From: DASQZK01 sp963809925
GTDB taxonomy: Bacteria > Bacteroidota > Bacteroidia > Bacteroidales > GCA-2748055
Length of the DNA stretch: 64,000 bases
NCBI GenBank assembly: GCA_963809925.1
Contig: CAWELH010000006.1
Coordinates: 372,001-436,000 of the forward strand
Direction of reading: 5' to 3'
Below the pieces are notes generated by a model. The model was given only the letters and a program-made list of their open reading frames with translations, did no database searches and was not told the origin of the DNA. Shown one piece after another: positions 38,262 to 47,724 of this stretch; within the stretch, counting starts at the first letter, position 1, and the number at the start of each line of letters is the position of its first letter. The translations under genes and the position numbers were made by a program.

Positions 38262-38498
38262 TTACCTTTGCATCAGCAAAAAGAGGACTTCGGGCGATTC
38301 TTTGCACGGAAGTTCATCTAGTGTCCTGGTATAACTGCCGGGACTTTTTTTGTCTTCTTCGAAGTCAAGTGAAAAGAGGGGCTCAGGCTCATCATTAGCG
38401 GAAGAAGTGCGATATAACGGATTATACTCTTCTCCATTTTTCCAAAACGCAGATATAAGCACCAACAATTTTCTTTGGACTGCAACGTAACCTTTCAT
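38262..38498 (-). pseudogene. Remnant of IS110-family transposase C terminus
   Basis: This 78-codon frame begins KGYVAVQRKLLVLI and continues SAFWKNGEEYNP, which resembles the C-terminal end of IS110/IS116-type transposases. The rest of the enzyme is absent. The call rests on recalled family similarity. Confidence 0.5.
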
Positions 38499-39035
38499 TT
38501 TAATTTTCGGGCGTTCATAAATTCTCTCATTAAGATTTTTAATATCTGGTTCAAAATATTTTACAGATTCTATCAGCTATCTCGCGACCCCTTATTCTCT
38601 TTAACCCCAACTACCACCGGCGCCTGAAAGCGAATGTCCGACGCACGTAAATCTAAAGAACATCTACCAAACCATGGGCGTAACCATGGCTACTAAAATT
38701 AAATGCCTCCGGCATGGAAGAACCTTTTCTACCGGCATTATCACCCCTTCTCACCCTCGGCTCCACACCATCCTACATGCCCCTTCAGCACTCCATCACC
38801 TCATCATCTCATCACTCCCTCTCCCCACAACATTTTGACATAACCACATTTTTCATTGATGGATATCGGATGGTCTGGCTAACCCCAGCCTGCATTTATT
38901 GTTATATTTGAATGCATGCCTAAATGTAATTGAATGGAGCCGTTTATGGTAGGATTGTCTTTGTACATAGCGGCGTATTGAACATTTTTGCTAAGGATAA
39001 AGTTTTTATTAAGAAAAATAACTGAACCAAATCTT

Positions 39036-40202
39036 ATGGAGAATACTAAGATTAAGGTTGTCTTCGTACTGCGATTCATGTTGCATTACCGGATAAACCT
39101 TCTTGAGCGGATCAACGCTGCTGAAAACATGGATTTTACCCTACTTCATGGTAGGGGGGTAAAAGACACTAAATTTGTCAACCATACAGATCCCGTAAAT
39201 TTCAAGCATTTCCAGCTCAGGACTGTCATGTACAACAGGAAAGGAAGGGGGGTCGTATTTTTCCCTCCGTTGTTCCGACAATTACGTAAGCTTAATCCGG
39301 ATGTTATACTGGCGGAAGGCGAGTCAAACATTCTCAATGATGTCACCATCTATCTTTATTCCCTTCTTTATCATAAAAAGATCATCTGGTGGAGTCTTGG
39401 TCTAACCCCGGGGACCAGGGAGACACGCTTTCAGAAATTATACAAACCGTTCATGCTAAGGTTTTTAAATAGGGCATCACACATTGTTGGCTACTCAGAA
39501 TACACAAAGCAATACTACTCACAATTTACGGATAAGGACAAAATCCTTGTAGCAAACAATTGTCTCGATAATGAAAAGATCGACAGGGAGATCGCTGAAT
39601 GTCGCAAGGATTCGGTACGACTTAGAAAAGAGCTAAAACTGGAAGATAAATTTGTTATTTTATATGTTGGCGGTTTTGCCGCCACAAAAAAAGTGGACAG
39701 GCTGATCAATGCCTATCGTCAGGTAAAAGAAAAATATCCTGAAGCCGCTCTCGTCATTGTTGCTGGTGACAAAAACCAGGAATTTTATGAGGATATGGTA
39801 AAATCCATGAATCTGAAGGATGTTATTTTCGCCGGGAAAGTCATTCAAGGGGTAAGCAGTTATTTCCTTCTCGGTGATCTGTTTGTCCTGCCGGGCCTTG
39901 GAGGGCTTTCCATTCATCATGCTATGGTTCACAGCCTGCCTGTCATAACGGCACAGGCAGACGGAACGGAGAAAGATCTGATTGAGGAAGGAAAAAATGG
40001 CTATATCCTTAAGACCGACACCGTAGAAGAGCTGGAGGAACGAATGGAACTATTTCTTAAAGACAAGGAGATGGCGAAAAAATTTGGTGCAAAGTCAAGG
40101 CAAATTGTTGAGAAGAGGATAAACATTGAAAACATGGTAAATAATTTTCTTAAAGCTATCTCAGGCAGTGTTACGGCGCAGGAGCAAAAGTCAGGCTCAT
40201 GA
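39036..40202 (+). CDS. Glycosyltransferase family 4
   Basis: This 388-residue GT-B enzyme has an N-terminal VFVLRFMLHYRINLLERI and IVGYSEYTKQYY linker, and a donor domain with ILYVGGFAATKKVDRLI, LVIVAGDK, LFVLPGLGGLSIHHAM (the donor site region) and a C-terminal VEERMELFLKD-like helix. It adds a sugar to the repeat unit. ATG 39036 was chosen as it starts before the first strand. Its stop overlaps the start of the next gene (ATGA), so translational coupling with the first PaaK/CapK-like gene is likely. Confidence 0.9.
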   Translation: MENTKIKVVFVLRFMLHYRINLLERINAAENMDFTLLHGRGVKDTKFVNHTDPVNFKHFQLRTVMYNRKGRGVVFFPPLFRQLRKLNPDVILAEGESNILNDVTIYLYSLLYHKKIIWWSLGLTPGTRETRFQKLYKPFMLRFLNRASHIVGYSEYTKQYYSQFTDKDKILVANNCLDNEKIDREIAECRKDSVRLRKELKLEDKFVILYVGGFAATKKVDRLINAYRQVKEKYPEAALVIVAGDKNQEFYEDMVKSMNLKDVIFAGKVIQGVSSYFLLGDLFVLPGLGGLSIHHAMVHSLPVITAQADGTEKDLIEEGKNGYILKTDTVEELEERMELFLKDKEMAKKFGAKSRQIVEKRINIENMVNNFLKAISGSVTAQEQKSGS

Positions 40203-41440
40203 AAAAGTTTTACAATGTTATTTTGGACTGGGTCACCGGTTTTGATATAGATGGGGAGTTGAAAAAAGTTCTTGCGATGGACAGCTGGTCCAGAGAACAG
40301 ATTGTCAGTAATCAACGGGAAAAGTTTAGCCACTTGTCCAGGATTGCCGGGAAATCGGAATATTACAGGCTTCTTGGCGGCAAACCTCTTGACGACTTTC
40401 CTGTTATGGAGCGTACGGAATTTAAATTAAATGCTGACGCCTTAAAGACACATATCCGAAAACCCTATTCTGTTCAGAGCACCTCTGGCTCCACAGGATT
40501 TCCTGTCACACTTCAGTTGTCCAAGGAAATGATCCTGGCCAAACGTGTAAGTCATCAGAAAATGCTGACATGGAATGGCCTCCGAAGGGAGTCGCCGGAG
40601 TTTAAAATTGGGGGGATACGTCAGGATCTGAAAACCATGATTTATTACTACTTCCGTAATAAAAGGTATATAAATTCATTTTATCTTAGTCTGTCGAACA
40701 TTGAAACTATTATAAAGAAATATAATCGTTTTAAACCCGAAATACTCTATGGCTATCCTTCAGCCATTTATAATTTTATACAAAATGCCAGGCAAAGGAA
40801 CCGGCCGTTGCACCAGCCGGTAATTATTGCAACCCATGCCGAAAAACTATACGATGACTGCGTGGAGGGATTTAATGAAGCTTTTCCGGACACCAGGCTA
40901 GTCAACCAGTACTGGTGTACAGAAGCCAATATAGGGGTGAGTTGTCCGGATGGTCATATCCATATCGATGAAGATACAGTGATATGTGAGGTTATTAATA
41001 AAAACGAAAAGGGCGTCGGCGATCTTCTCATTACCAATTTGTACTCTTTCGACCAGCCAATAATTCGTTACCATAATGGTGATCGTGTCAGACTCTCGGA
41101 TAAGCCTTGCGGTTGCGGAAGAAACACAATGGTTATCGATTTAATTGAAGGAAGATATAACAGTGAACTTGAACTGCCCGATGGGCGAAAACTTCCGGTG
41201 ATGTCTATTTATTTGTCGAGATATACGGATAATTGTCTTTCCTATCAGCTGAGATATTTTAAGAAAAAATCTTTGATTGAATTCCGATACATTCCTATTG
41301 ACCCGGCGAGGCCCATTAAAGAAGGTGAAATCACCAAATACCTGAAACATGAATTCGGACTAAAAACCAGCTTTTATCAGGTAGAAGACCTGGAGTATAC
41401 CAATGGCGGGAAATTTAGGAAGGTAATAAATATGGACTGA
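40199..41440 (+). CDS. PaaK/CapK-like adenylate-forming protein (first of four)
   Basis: This 413-residue member of the phenylacetate-CoA ligase-like (CapK) family has the AMP-binding P-loop STSGSTGFP, ILYGYPSAIYNF, the ATP-site NQYWCTEANIGVSCP, HIDEDTVICEV, IRYHNGDRV (hinge Asp region) and a Cys-rich CGCGRN. Such proteins activate carboxylates as adenylates; CapK types occur in capsule clusters with poorly known roles. The gene overlaps the preceding GT4 gene by four bases. It is a paralogue of the next two genes and less close to the one at 45228. The likely role, activating an acid for modification of the glycan, is inference. Confidence 0.87.
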   Translation: MKKFYNVILDWVTGFDIDGELKKVLAMDSWSREQIVSNQREKFSHLSRIAGKSEYYRLLGGKPLDDFPVMERTEFKLNADALKTHIRKPYSVQSTSGSTGFPVTLQLSKEMILAKRVSHQKMLTWNGLRRESPEFKIGGIRQDLKTMIYYYFRNKRYINSFYLSLSNIETIIKKYNRFKPEILYGYPSAIYNFIQNARQRNRPLHQPVIIATHAEKLYDDCVEGFNEAFPDTRLVNQYWCTEANIGVSCPDGHIHIDEDTVICEVINKNEKGVGDLLITNLYSFDQPIIRYHNGDRVRLSDKPCGCGRNTMVIDLIEGRYNSELELPDGRKLPVMSIYLSRYTDNCLSYQLRYFKKKSLIEFRYIPIDPARPIKEGEITKYLKHEFGLKTSFYQVEDLEYTNGGKFRKVINMD

Positions 41441-41579
41441 GCTTAGGTTGTGTTGGCCGACATGTACATAAGTGACCTGTCATGATCGTTGAATGCAGGT
41501 GAATGTACAAAATAGGGTTTATGCCGGATTTGTTTTGGACAATTCTTATAGATTACTGATATCTCTAATACTTGATTTC

Positions 41580-42836
41580 ATGCGACACAAATTTATTCAG
41601 AAAATGATGAATTCGGGGATTGACCTGATAACGGGCTTCAATATTCAGTCTGAATTACAGAAAATTTTAGAGATGGAATCCTGGACAAGGGAGCAAATCG
41701 AGAACGATCAGGCTGAAAAATTCAAACGACTCTCACAGTACGCCGTTTTGTCAGAGTATTACAAATCCTTTGAAGGAAAATCACTGGTTGAATTCCCGGT
41801 TATGGGGCGTGAAGAATTTAAAAAGAACACCGATAAATTGCGTACCAGATTCAGAAAACCTTATTATATAAATTATACCTCTGGATCTACCGGCGTTCCA
41901 GTAAAACTCATTTTGTCAAAGGAGATGCTGCTGGCAAAACGTGTAGCACATCAGAAGTTACTGAAATGGAACGGTCTGACCAGAGAGGCCAGAGAATTTA
42001 AAGTGGGAGGGGTACCTGTCAGCAGGAAATCAAAGGTATACTATTTCTTTAAAAGCAAGCGATTTGTCAGTTCCCTCGGAATTTCCGAAAAATCGATCGA
42101 TAAGCTTATTAAAAAATTCAATCATTTCAAACCCGAAATTCTGTATGGATATCCTTCCTCCTTATTCAATTTTATTCAGCTTTCCATAAACAGGAAGAAA
42201 ATTCTATACAGCCCGAAGTTGATCATTACCCATGCTGAGAATCTGCTGCCAGGATTTGTGAACATGTTCAAATCGGTTTTCCCCACGGTAAAAATTGTCA
42301 ATCAGTACTGGACCACAGAGGCCAATCTTGGTGTCAGCTGTCCCGAAGGTAACATCCATATCGATGAGGATACTGTGATCTGCGAACTCATCAATAAAAA
42401 TAGTGAGGGAACTGGTGATCTTCTGATCACAAATCTTTACTCGTTTGATATGCCAATCATCAGGTATAAGGTAGGTGACCGTGTCAGATTCTCAGAAAGC
42501 GAATGCAGTTGCGGCAGGAAATCGAAAGTCATTGAAAGCATTGAAGGCCGTGAAAATGATGTTTTCGAACTGCCGGACGGCCGCAAATTACCTTTTACGG
42601 TTCTTTTAGTCTCACGATACGGAGAAAATATATTATTTTACCAGATGGTGTATTCTAAAAATAAAGCCCTGATTGAATTCAGATATATGCCTGCCAATCC
42701 TGAAGAAGATATCAGAAAAGCTGAACTTGCTCATTACATAAAGAAGGATTTTGGTCTTGATGTTTTATTTAAGATGGTCGAAAAGCCTGAACTAAGCAAT
42801 GTTGGAAAATTTAAAACGATAATCATTAAAGATTAG
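41580..42836 (+). CDS. PaaK/CapK-like adenylate-forming protein (second of four)
   Basis: This 418-residue paralogue of the preceding gene has TSGSTGVPVKLIL, ILYGYPSSLFNF, NQYWTTEANLGVSCP, HIDEDTVICEL, IRYKVGDRV and SCGRK. ATG 41580 was preferred to the upstream start at 41493 because it aligns with the start of both neighbours and the extra 29 residues look unrelated. It follows the first copy by about 140 bp. Conservation of the adenylation motifs suggests an active enzyme; the substrate is unknown. Confidence 0.87.
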   Translation: MRHKFIQKMMNSGIDLITGFNIQSELQKILEMESWTREQIENDQAEKFKRLSQYAVLSEYYKSFEGKSLVEFPVMGREEFKKNTDKLRTRFRKPYYINYTSGSTGVPVKLILSKEMLLAKRVAHQKLLKWNGLTREAREFKVGGVPVSRKSKVYYFFKSKRFVSSLGISEKSIDKLIKKFNHFKPEILYGYPSSLFNFIQLSINRKKILYSPKLIITHAENLLPGFVNMFKSVFPTVKIVNQYWTTEANLGVSCPEGNIHIDEDTVICELINKNSEGTGDLLITNLYSFDMPIIRYKVGDRVRFSESECSCGRKSKVIESIEGRENDVFELPDGRKLPFTVLLVSRYGENILFYQMVYSKNKALIEFRYMPANPEEDIRKAELAHYIKKDFGLDVLFKMVEKPELSNVGKFKTIIIKD

Positions 42837-42916
42837 TCGGTATTGTTATTAAGAGCACCAGAAAATATTCCTGGTTTAAATAGCTGTTATACAGATCGTT
42901 ACAAAAACCGAATTGA

Positions 42917-44173
42917 ATGTCCAACCAAAGGGTGTATAGAATGATCAACACCGGCATTGACCGGATTACGGGATATCCCATCAATTCTTCCCTGGTAAAG
43001 GCATTGGCGTTCGACTTTAATCAGCGTGAAGAGATTGATGCTTATCAGCAGGAAAAATTTTTACAGCTGACCAGCATCGCGGCCAAATCTGATTTTTACA
43101 GCGGTTATGCAGGAAAATCACTGAACGATTTTGTTTTGATTGACAGGGAAGCTTTTTGTCAGCATTTTGACCGTTTAAAGACCGGGCATGTAAATCCGGT
43201 CCATGTGCAAAAATCCTCAGGTTCAACCGGATCACCGGTTTGGCATTATATTACATCCGAAATGCTTCTGGCAAAGCGTGTTTCACATCAGAAGATGTTG
43301 AGGTGGCACGGCCTGCAAAGAGAATCGCCTGAAGTAAAATTTGGAGGAATGCCCGCAAACTTTAAAACCAGGCTATACTATAGGCTAAGAAATAAACTTT
43401 TTTTTAATTCCTATAACATAAGTGACCGGTTTTTACTCGATATCATCAGGCAGTACAACCGTTTCAAGCCATCCGTGTTATACGGCTACCCCTCGATGAT
43501 TCACAAATTTGCTGCCTATAGCCTGGAAAGAGGGATAGCCCTTCGTCCCCCTGAGATCATCGTATCCCACGCCGAAAACCTATACGAAGAGTATCGTAGT
43601 GTTTTTCAAAATGTATTTCCCGGGGTACCCATCATAAATCAGTACTGGTCAACAGAAGCAAATATTGCGGAAACCTGTCCACATGGTCATCTTCATATTG
43701 ATGAAGATACCGTCATCTGTGAAGTAACCGATCAGGATGAAAACGGTGTCGGCAATCTTTTTATTACAAATCTTTTCTCATACGCCTTACCGCTGATAAG
43801 GTACAAGATCGGAGACCGGGTAAAATTGTCAATTCAAAAATGTACCTGTGGCAGAAACACACAGGTGATCGAGTATATCGAAGGCCGGGAAATTGAATAC
43901 ATTGATCTTCCGGATGGAAGGCAGCATCCGGTGACAGCCATCTACATGACACAATTGACAGGAAATATTCTGACATACCAGTTGATCCATTACAAGCAAA
44001 AAAAGACAATTGAGGTCAGATATATCCCAATAGTAAGGGGTGGCAGCATCGAAAAAAAGAAGATCACAGAGCACATGAAAAAACGTTTTGGGCTAAACAC
44101 CATAATTTCTGAAACTACAGAGTTGGAAAATTCCCCTGGTGGGAAAATAAAACGTCTAATCGTTCATGACTAA
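42917..44173 (+). CDS. PaaK/CapK-like adenylate-forming protein (third of four)
   Basis: This 418-residue third tandem paralogue has SSGSTGSPVWHYI, VLYGYPSMIHKF, NQYWSTEANIAETCP, HIDEDTVICEV, IRYKIGDRV and CTCGRNT. Differences at the substrate pocket (for example ETCP rather than VSCP) suggest a different acid or acceptor from its neighbours. The CapA-like gene starts 10 bp downstream, which points to co-transcription. Confidence 0.87.
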   Translation: MSNQRVYRMINTGIDRITGYPINSSLVKALAFDFNQREEIDAYQQEKFLQLTSIAAKSDFYSGYAGKSLNDFVLIDREAFCQHFDRLKTGHVNPVHVQKSSGSTGSPVWHYITSEMLLAKRVSHQKMLRWHGLQRESPEVKFGGMPANFKTRLYYRLRNKLFFNSYNISDRFLLDIIRQYNRFKPSVLYGYPSMIHKFAAYSLERGIALRPPEIIVSHAENLYEEYRSVFQNVFPGVPIINQYWSTEANIAETCPHGHLHIDEDTVICEVTDQDENGVGNLFITNLFSYALPLIRYKIGDRVKLSIQKCTCGRNTQVIEYIEGREIEYIDLPDGRQHPVTAIYMTQLTGNILTYQLIHYKQKKTIEVRYIPIVRGGSIEKKKITEHMKKRFGLNTIISETTELENSPGGKIKRLIVHD

Positions 44174-44183
44174 GGGCTGAAAA

Positions 44184-45224
44184 ATGAAAGTTAACTTCGT
44201 TGGTGATATTGGGATATTTAAAAAGTATGAGGTGCTCGGCATCGACCCGGTGCAGCATGTTGTGCTGCCCGAGAGCGATCTCACCATCGGGAATTTTGAA
44301 TTTATTGTTGCGAACAACCGTGCGAAATTTTTTTACGATGTTCGTGAAAACTACAGCTGCAGCGCCGCATTTTTTGAAACAGTGAATATCGGAAGATTTG
44401 ATGGCCTTGGCATGGCAAATAATCACAGCCTGGATTATGGCTTTGAGGGTGCAGAAGACACCATGACATTACTTCGCAAGAAGGGTGTCACAGTGTTCGG
44501 CTTTTCCACGGGTACAGGATTTACTACAGGGGTATTCGAGAAACAGGGCATCCGTCTTTCGATCATTGCCTGCGTAAAAGCCGGGCGGTGGAGTAAAGAA
44601 AAGCATGGATTTGGTCCCGACAGCTATGATCCCGAAAAAATTTGTCGTGAGATAGCCGTTCAAAGGAAAACTTCCGACCATGTAGTAGTGTTTCCTCATT
44701 GGGGTACTGAACTTATTGAGATCCCGGATCAGGAGGATATTGAAAATGCCAGGCAGTTTATAGATTCAGGTGCATCAGCGGTCATTGGTCATCATCCACA
44801 TATTTCCCAGGGGATCGAAACCTATAGTAATGGATTGATCGCCTACAGTCTGGGTAGTTTCATTTATATTCCGGAGGAAGAACTTGGTTACAGCAAAAAG
44901 AATATTAACCGTGAGATATCGATCTGTCTGACTGTTAATTTTTCGAAAAACCGGATCACTGCTTTTAATCCCTCTTACTACCGGTATGATGCAGAGACAA
45001 AGGTACCTGTTCTTCAATCCGGCAGCTTTGTTGAAAATTATGCTAACTTTCTGAATAAAAATATATCTAATAGGGATTCTTATCGTAAACAGTTGAGAAG
45101 CGTACTGCTTAAGAGAGAATGGAGATCATTTCTACTGCGCTTTAGGGAAAAACCTTTTGCAACCGTATACGCATACATCGGATTCTTAAATCCGAAGAAA
45201 ATTAAAAAACTGTTTTCTTCATAG
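44184..45224 (+). CDS. CapA-like (PGA_cap) metallophosphatase-fold protein
   Basis: This 346-residue protein matches the PGA_cap/CapA family. It has an N-terminal FVGDIG, the conserved GMANNHSLDYG, VVVFPHWGTE, and AVIGHHPHISQG followed by IAYSLGSFIY; the Asn-His and His residues form the metal-site pattern of calcineurin-like phosphatases. CapA proteins are known from poly-gamma-glutamate capsules and also occur in polysaccharide loci. No signal peptide is seen. It lies between PaaK/CapK-like genes with gaps of 10 and 3 bp, so it is part of this operon and probably works with them. Confidence 0.87.
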   Translation: MKVNFVGDIGIFKKYEVLGIDPVQHVVLPESDLTIGNFEFIVANNRAKFFYDVRENYSCSAAFFETVNIGRFDGLGMANNHSLDYGFEGAEDTMTLLRKKGVTVFGFSTGTGFTTGVFEKQGIRLSIIACVKAGRWSKEKHGFGPDSYDPEKICREIAVQRKTSDHVVVFPHWGTELIEIPDQEDIENARQFIDSGASAVIGHHPHISQGIETYSNGLIAYSLGSFIYIPEEELGYSKKNINREISICLTVNFSKNRITAFNPSYYRYDAETKVPVLQSGSFVENYANFLNKNISNRDSYRKQLRSVLLKREWRSFLLRFREKPFATVYAYIGFLNPKKIKKLFSS

Positions 45225-45227
45225 ACT

Positions 45228-46619
45228 ATGGAAGACTTTCTATATAAATTTTTAGGTATTTATTTTCATCTTCCCCTGTCTGTCCGACAGGTTCTCGGGA
45301 AGCTGTATCAGATGATTCCGGCACGAATCAAGTATGGATCGTTCTATTTTAAATACAGAAAAAGACTTTTACACTTCAGCACCCTGCCTGATATTGAAAC
45401 AATAAGAAAGGAATCAGAGAAACTTCTGATAGAACAGGTCAATTACGCCATCAGGAACATTCCTTTCTATAGCGGTTATCCTAAGATGGTTACCGCTTCT
45501 GATATCAGGAATTATCCTATTATCACTAAAAAGACACTTCTGGACAACTTTGATGCTTGCCTTAATCCCAACAGGCTAATCAGAAGAATTAGAGCGAATA
45601 CCGGGGGCAGCACCGGGACACCGTTGGAATTCTACCTGGAAAAAAATGTTTCACGTCCAAAAGAGAAAGCACACTTCGACTGGTACTGGGGACAGTTTGG
45701 TTACAAACCGAATGCAAAAACCTTGATGGTGAGGGGAACGCCTCTGCCCAATTATCGCGACTATGAACACAGAACCATTGACAATGTGCTGAATGTATCC
45801 TGTTACAACATCAACGAAAATAATATTGTAGCGATACTCGGGGTGATCAATGCCTTTAAACCGTCATTTATCCATGCCTATCCTTCTTCACTAAAAGTCA
45901 TAGTTTCACTTCTTGAATCTTACCACGCACAGCTGCCCTTTCAGATCAAAGCGATGTTTCTTGGCTCTGAGCATTTGTCAACTTCCGACCGCCACAGGTT
46001 TGAAACTTTTTTCAATGCACCGGCCGTGAACTGGTACGGTTCCAGTGAAAGGCTCCTTCACGGAGGCAATTGTCCCTGTTCGGATGAGTATCACTTCTAT
46101 CCTGCCTATGGTTTTCTGGAACTTCTCGACGACAAGGGCAACGCGGTGACCTGCCCTGGTGAGGAGGGCAGGATTGTGGCCACGGGATTTGACAACAGGG
46201 TGATGCCCTTTATACGCTATGACGTGGGTGATTTGGGTATACTTTCAGAGACTACGGAATGCTCTTGCGGTTTTAAAGGGGTCAGTCTGAAAAGGATCAC
46301 CGGACGCGGTCAGGATGTTATTGTACTATCTGATGGTACGAAGGTATCACTGACCGCACTCATCTTTGGTCAGCATCTCGAAGCCTTTGACAAAATCAGG
46401 GAGATGCAGGTTGTCCAGGATAAAGTTGGCGAACTGGAAATCCGGATTGTCAAAAATTCTGAATTTTCAGGTAAGGATGAGACGAATCTGAGGAAAACCC
46501 TGGCGAAATCGGTAAATCATAAACTGACTATCATGATTTCTTATGTCACTGAGGTGTCAAAAACGTCAAGAGGTAAAAACATATTTTTTGTCTCCCGGCT
46601 GGAAACTTTAAATTCATAA
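45228..46619 (+). CDS. PaaK/CapK-like adenylate-forming protein (fourth of four)
   Basis: This 463-residue protein is longer and more divergent than the three upstream copies. It has an N-terminal membrane-proximal part (1-60), ANTGGSTGTPLEFY, FIHAYPSSLKVIVSL, VNWYGSSERLLHGGNCP, VMPFIRYDVGDLGIL and CSCGFKG. It belongs to the classic CapK type seen alone in many capsule clusters. It follows the CapA-like gene by 3 bp and is followed by an ATP-grasp gene after 3 bp, so these three are almost certainly translated from one mRNA. Confidence 0.87.
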   Translation: MEDFLYKFLGIYFHLPLSVRQVLGKLYQMIPARIKYGSFYFKYRKRLLHFSTLPDIETIRKESEKLLIEQVNYAIRNIPFYSGYPKMVTASDIRNYPIITKKTLLDNFDACLNPNRLIRRIRANTGGSTGTPLEFYLEKNVSRPKEKAHFDWYWGQFGYKPNAKTLMVRGTPLPNYRDYEHRTIDNVLNVSCYNINENNIVAILGVINAFKPSFIHAYPSSLKVIVSLLESYHAQLPFQIKAMFLGSEHLSTSDRHRFETFFNAPAVNWYGSSERLLHGGNCPCSDEYHFYPAYGFLELLDDKGNAVTCPGEEGRIVATGFDNRVMPFIRYDVGDLGILSETTECSCGFKGVSLKRITGRGQDVIVLSDGTKVSLTALIFGQHLEAFDKIREMQVVQDKVGELEIRIVKNSEFSGKDETNLRKTLAKSVNHKLTIMISYVTEVSKTSRGKNIFFVSRLETLNS

Positions 46620-46622
46620 ATA

Positions 46623-47714
46623 ATGGATAAAGCATTGGCATTTAAGCGCAGACTCCGGTTTCTGTCTATGGTGCTCCGGGACAAATCGCGAAAATCCATT
46701 CTGAAAATGATTTCAGAAATGATTTACCTGACGTTTCTTCACCGGACTTTTCCCTCTTTTTATTTTACGCGGCGTTTGTACCTGAAGGAGATAAAGGAGA
46801 TCCGGAATTACCTTCCAAACAAATTTCTTTACGGCATCGCTCCGCGTATTAATGACCTTATGGCGGCCGAAGTATTGTCCAATAAGCTGTACTACGATCT
46901 TTTTTACAGGAAGTTTACCAACAGGCTGCCTGCCATTCTGGCTTTCAACCATGGAACGATGTTTATAACCGGAAATAAACATCATTCTGTAAAAACCCTC
47001 GGGGAGTTTGATGCATTTTTAACATCCCTGGTGAGGGAAATATCACCACATGGCTCGGTATTTATTAAAAAAACCTATGATTCCGGCGGAGGCAAGAACA
47101 CATACAGGGTGACGAAGGAAGAGCTTCCTCTCAGCGGTGAAAGACTTGAAAGCATGTATAAAAGCATCTTGGGTTCCGCATACCTGTTTCAGGCAACCAT
47201 CGTTCAGCACCCGGTTATGGACAGGCTGAATCCCTCATGCATAAATTCCGTGCGCATGGATACATTCGTAAATAAAGATGGTAAAAGTGAAATCCTGACA
47301 GCCTATGTCAGGATGAGCATCAACAACTCGCACGTAGATAATTCATCGTCCGGCGGCTGTTTTGTGGGGATTGATATGGAAAAAGGTGAATTAATGAAGA
47401 ACGCATATACGTTTATCACAGTTTCCGGTGGTCTCACGTTTACCAGTCATCCTCTTACAGGCACTGTATTTCAGGGATTCAGAGTGCCTTATCTCGAGGA
47501 ATGCCGGGAACTGGTGATAAAAATGGCCAATCTGGTCCCTTCCTTGCGACTTATCGGATGGGATGTTGCCATTTCAGAAGACGGTCCGGTTTTAATTGAA
47601 GGTAACAGCGGCTATGATATTACAAGTCATGATATGATTTACAGCGGATACAGGAAAAATCCCAGTTTCCAAAAAGTGTTGGCTGAGCTGAACGAAAGAA
47701 AATATCTGAATTAA
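46623..47714 (+). CDS. Sugar-transfer-associated ATP-grasp protein (first of three)
   Basis: This 363-residue protein matches the ATP-grasp family found near glycosyltransferases (ATPgrasp_ST). It has FIKKTYDSGGGKNTYRV for ATP binding, NSVRMDTFVNKDG, SGGCFVGIDM, and LIGWDVAISEDGPVLIEGNS with the metal-binding Glu and Asn. ATP-grasp enzymes join a carboxylate to an amine or thiol. Placed between CapK-like and dehydrogenase genes, attachment of an amine or amino acid to a glycan carboxylate is a reasonable but untested role. Two further paralogues lie at 51205 and 52467. Confidence 0.88.
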   Translation: MDKALAFKRRLRFLSMVLRDKSRKSILKMISEMIYLTFLHRTFPSFYFTRRLYLKEIKEIRNYLPNKFLYGIAPRINDLMAAEVLSNKLYYDLFYRKFTNRLPAILAFNHGTMFITGNKHHSVKTLGEFDAFLTSLVREISPHGSVFIKKTYDSGGGKNTYRVTKEELPLSGERLESMYKSILGSAYLFQATIVQHPVMDRLNPSCINSVRMDTFVNKDGKSEILTAYVRMSINNSHVDNSSSGGCFVGIDMEKGELMKNAYTFITVSGGLTFTSHPLTGTVFQGFRVPYLEECRELVIKMANLVPSLRLIGWDVAISEDGPVLIEGNSGYDITSHDMIYSGYRKNPSFQKVLAELNERKYLN

Positions 47715-47724
47715 TAACAACACT

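Larger units (their letters stand above)
38046..39035. other. Long non-coding region with minisatellite and IS remnant
   Basis: This 990-bp gap holds an 8-bp-unit minisatellite (38047-38178), a decayed transposase end (38262-38498, - strand), and a short tract at 38794-38816 that pairs with the start of the minisatellite as an inverted repeat. It looks like the relic of a mobile or repeat element. The remaining frames look like chance. Confidence 0.6.

Noticed and set aside
38714..38911. A 65-codon + strand frame in the IS-remnant region
   Set aside because: It runs through low-complexity repeat sequence and has no recognisable features.
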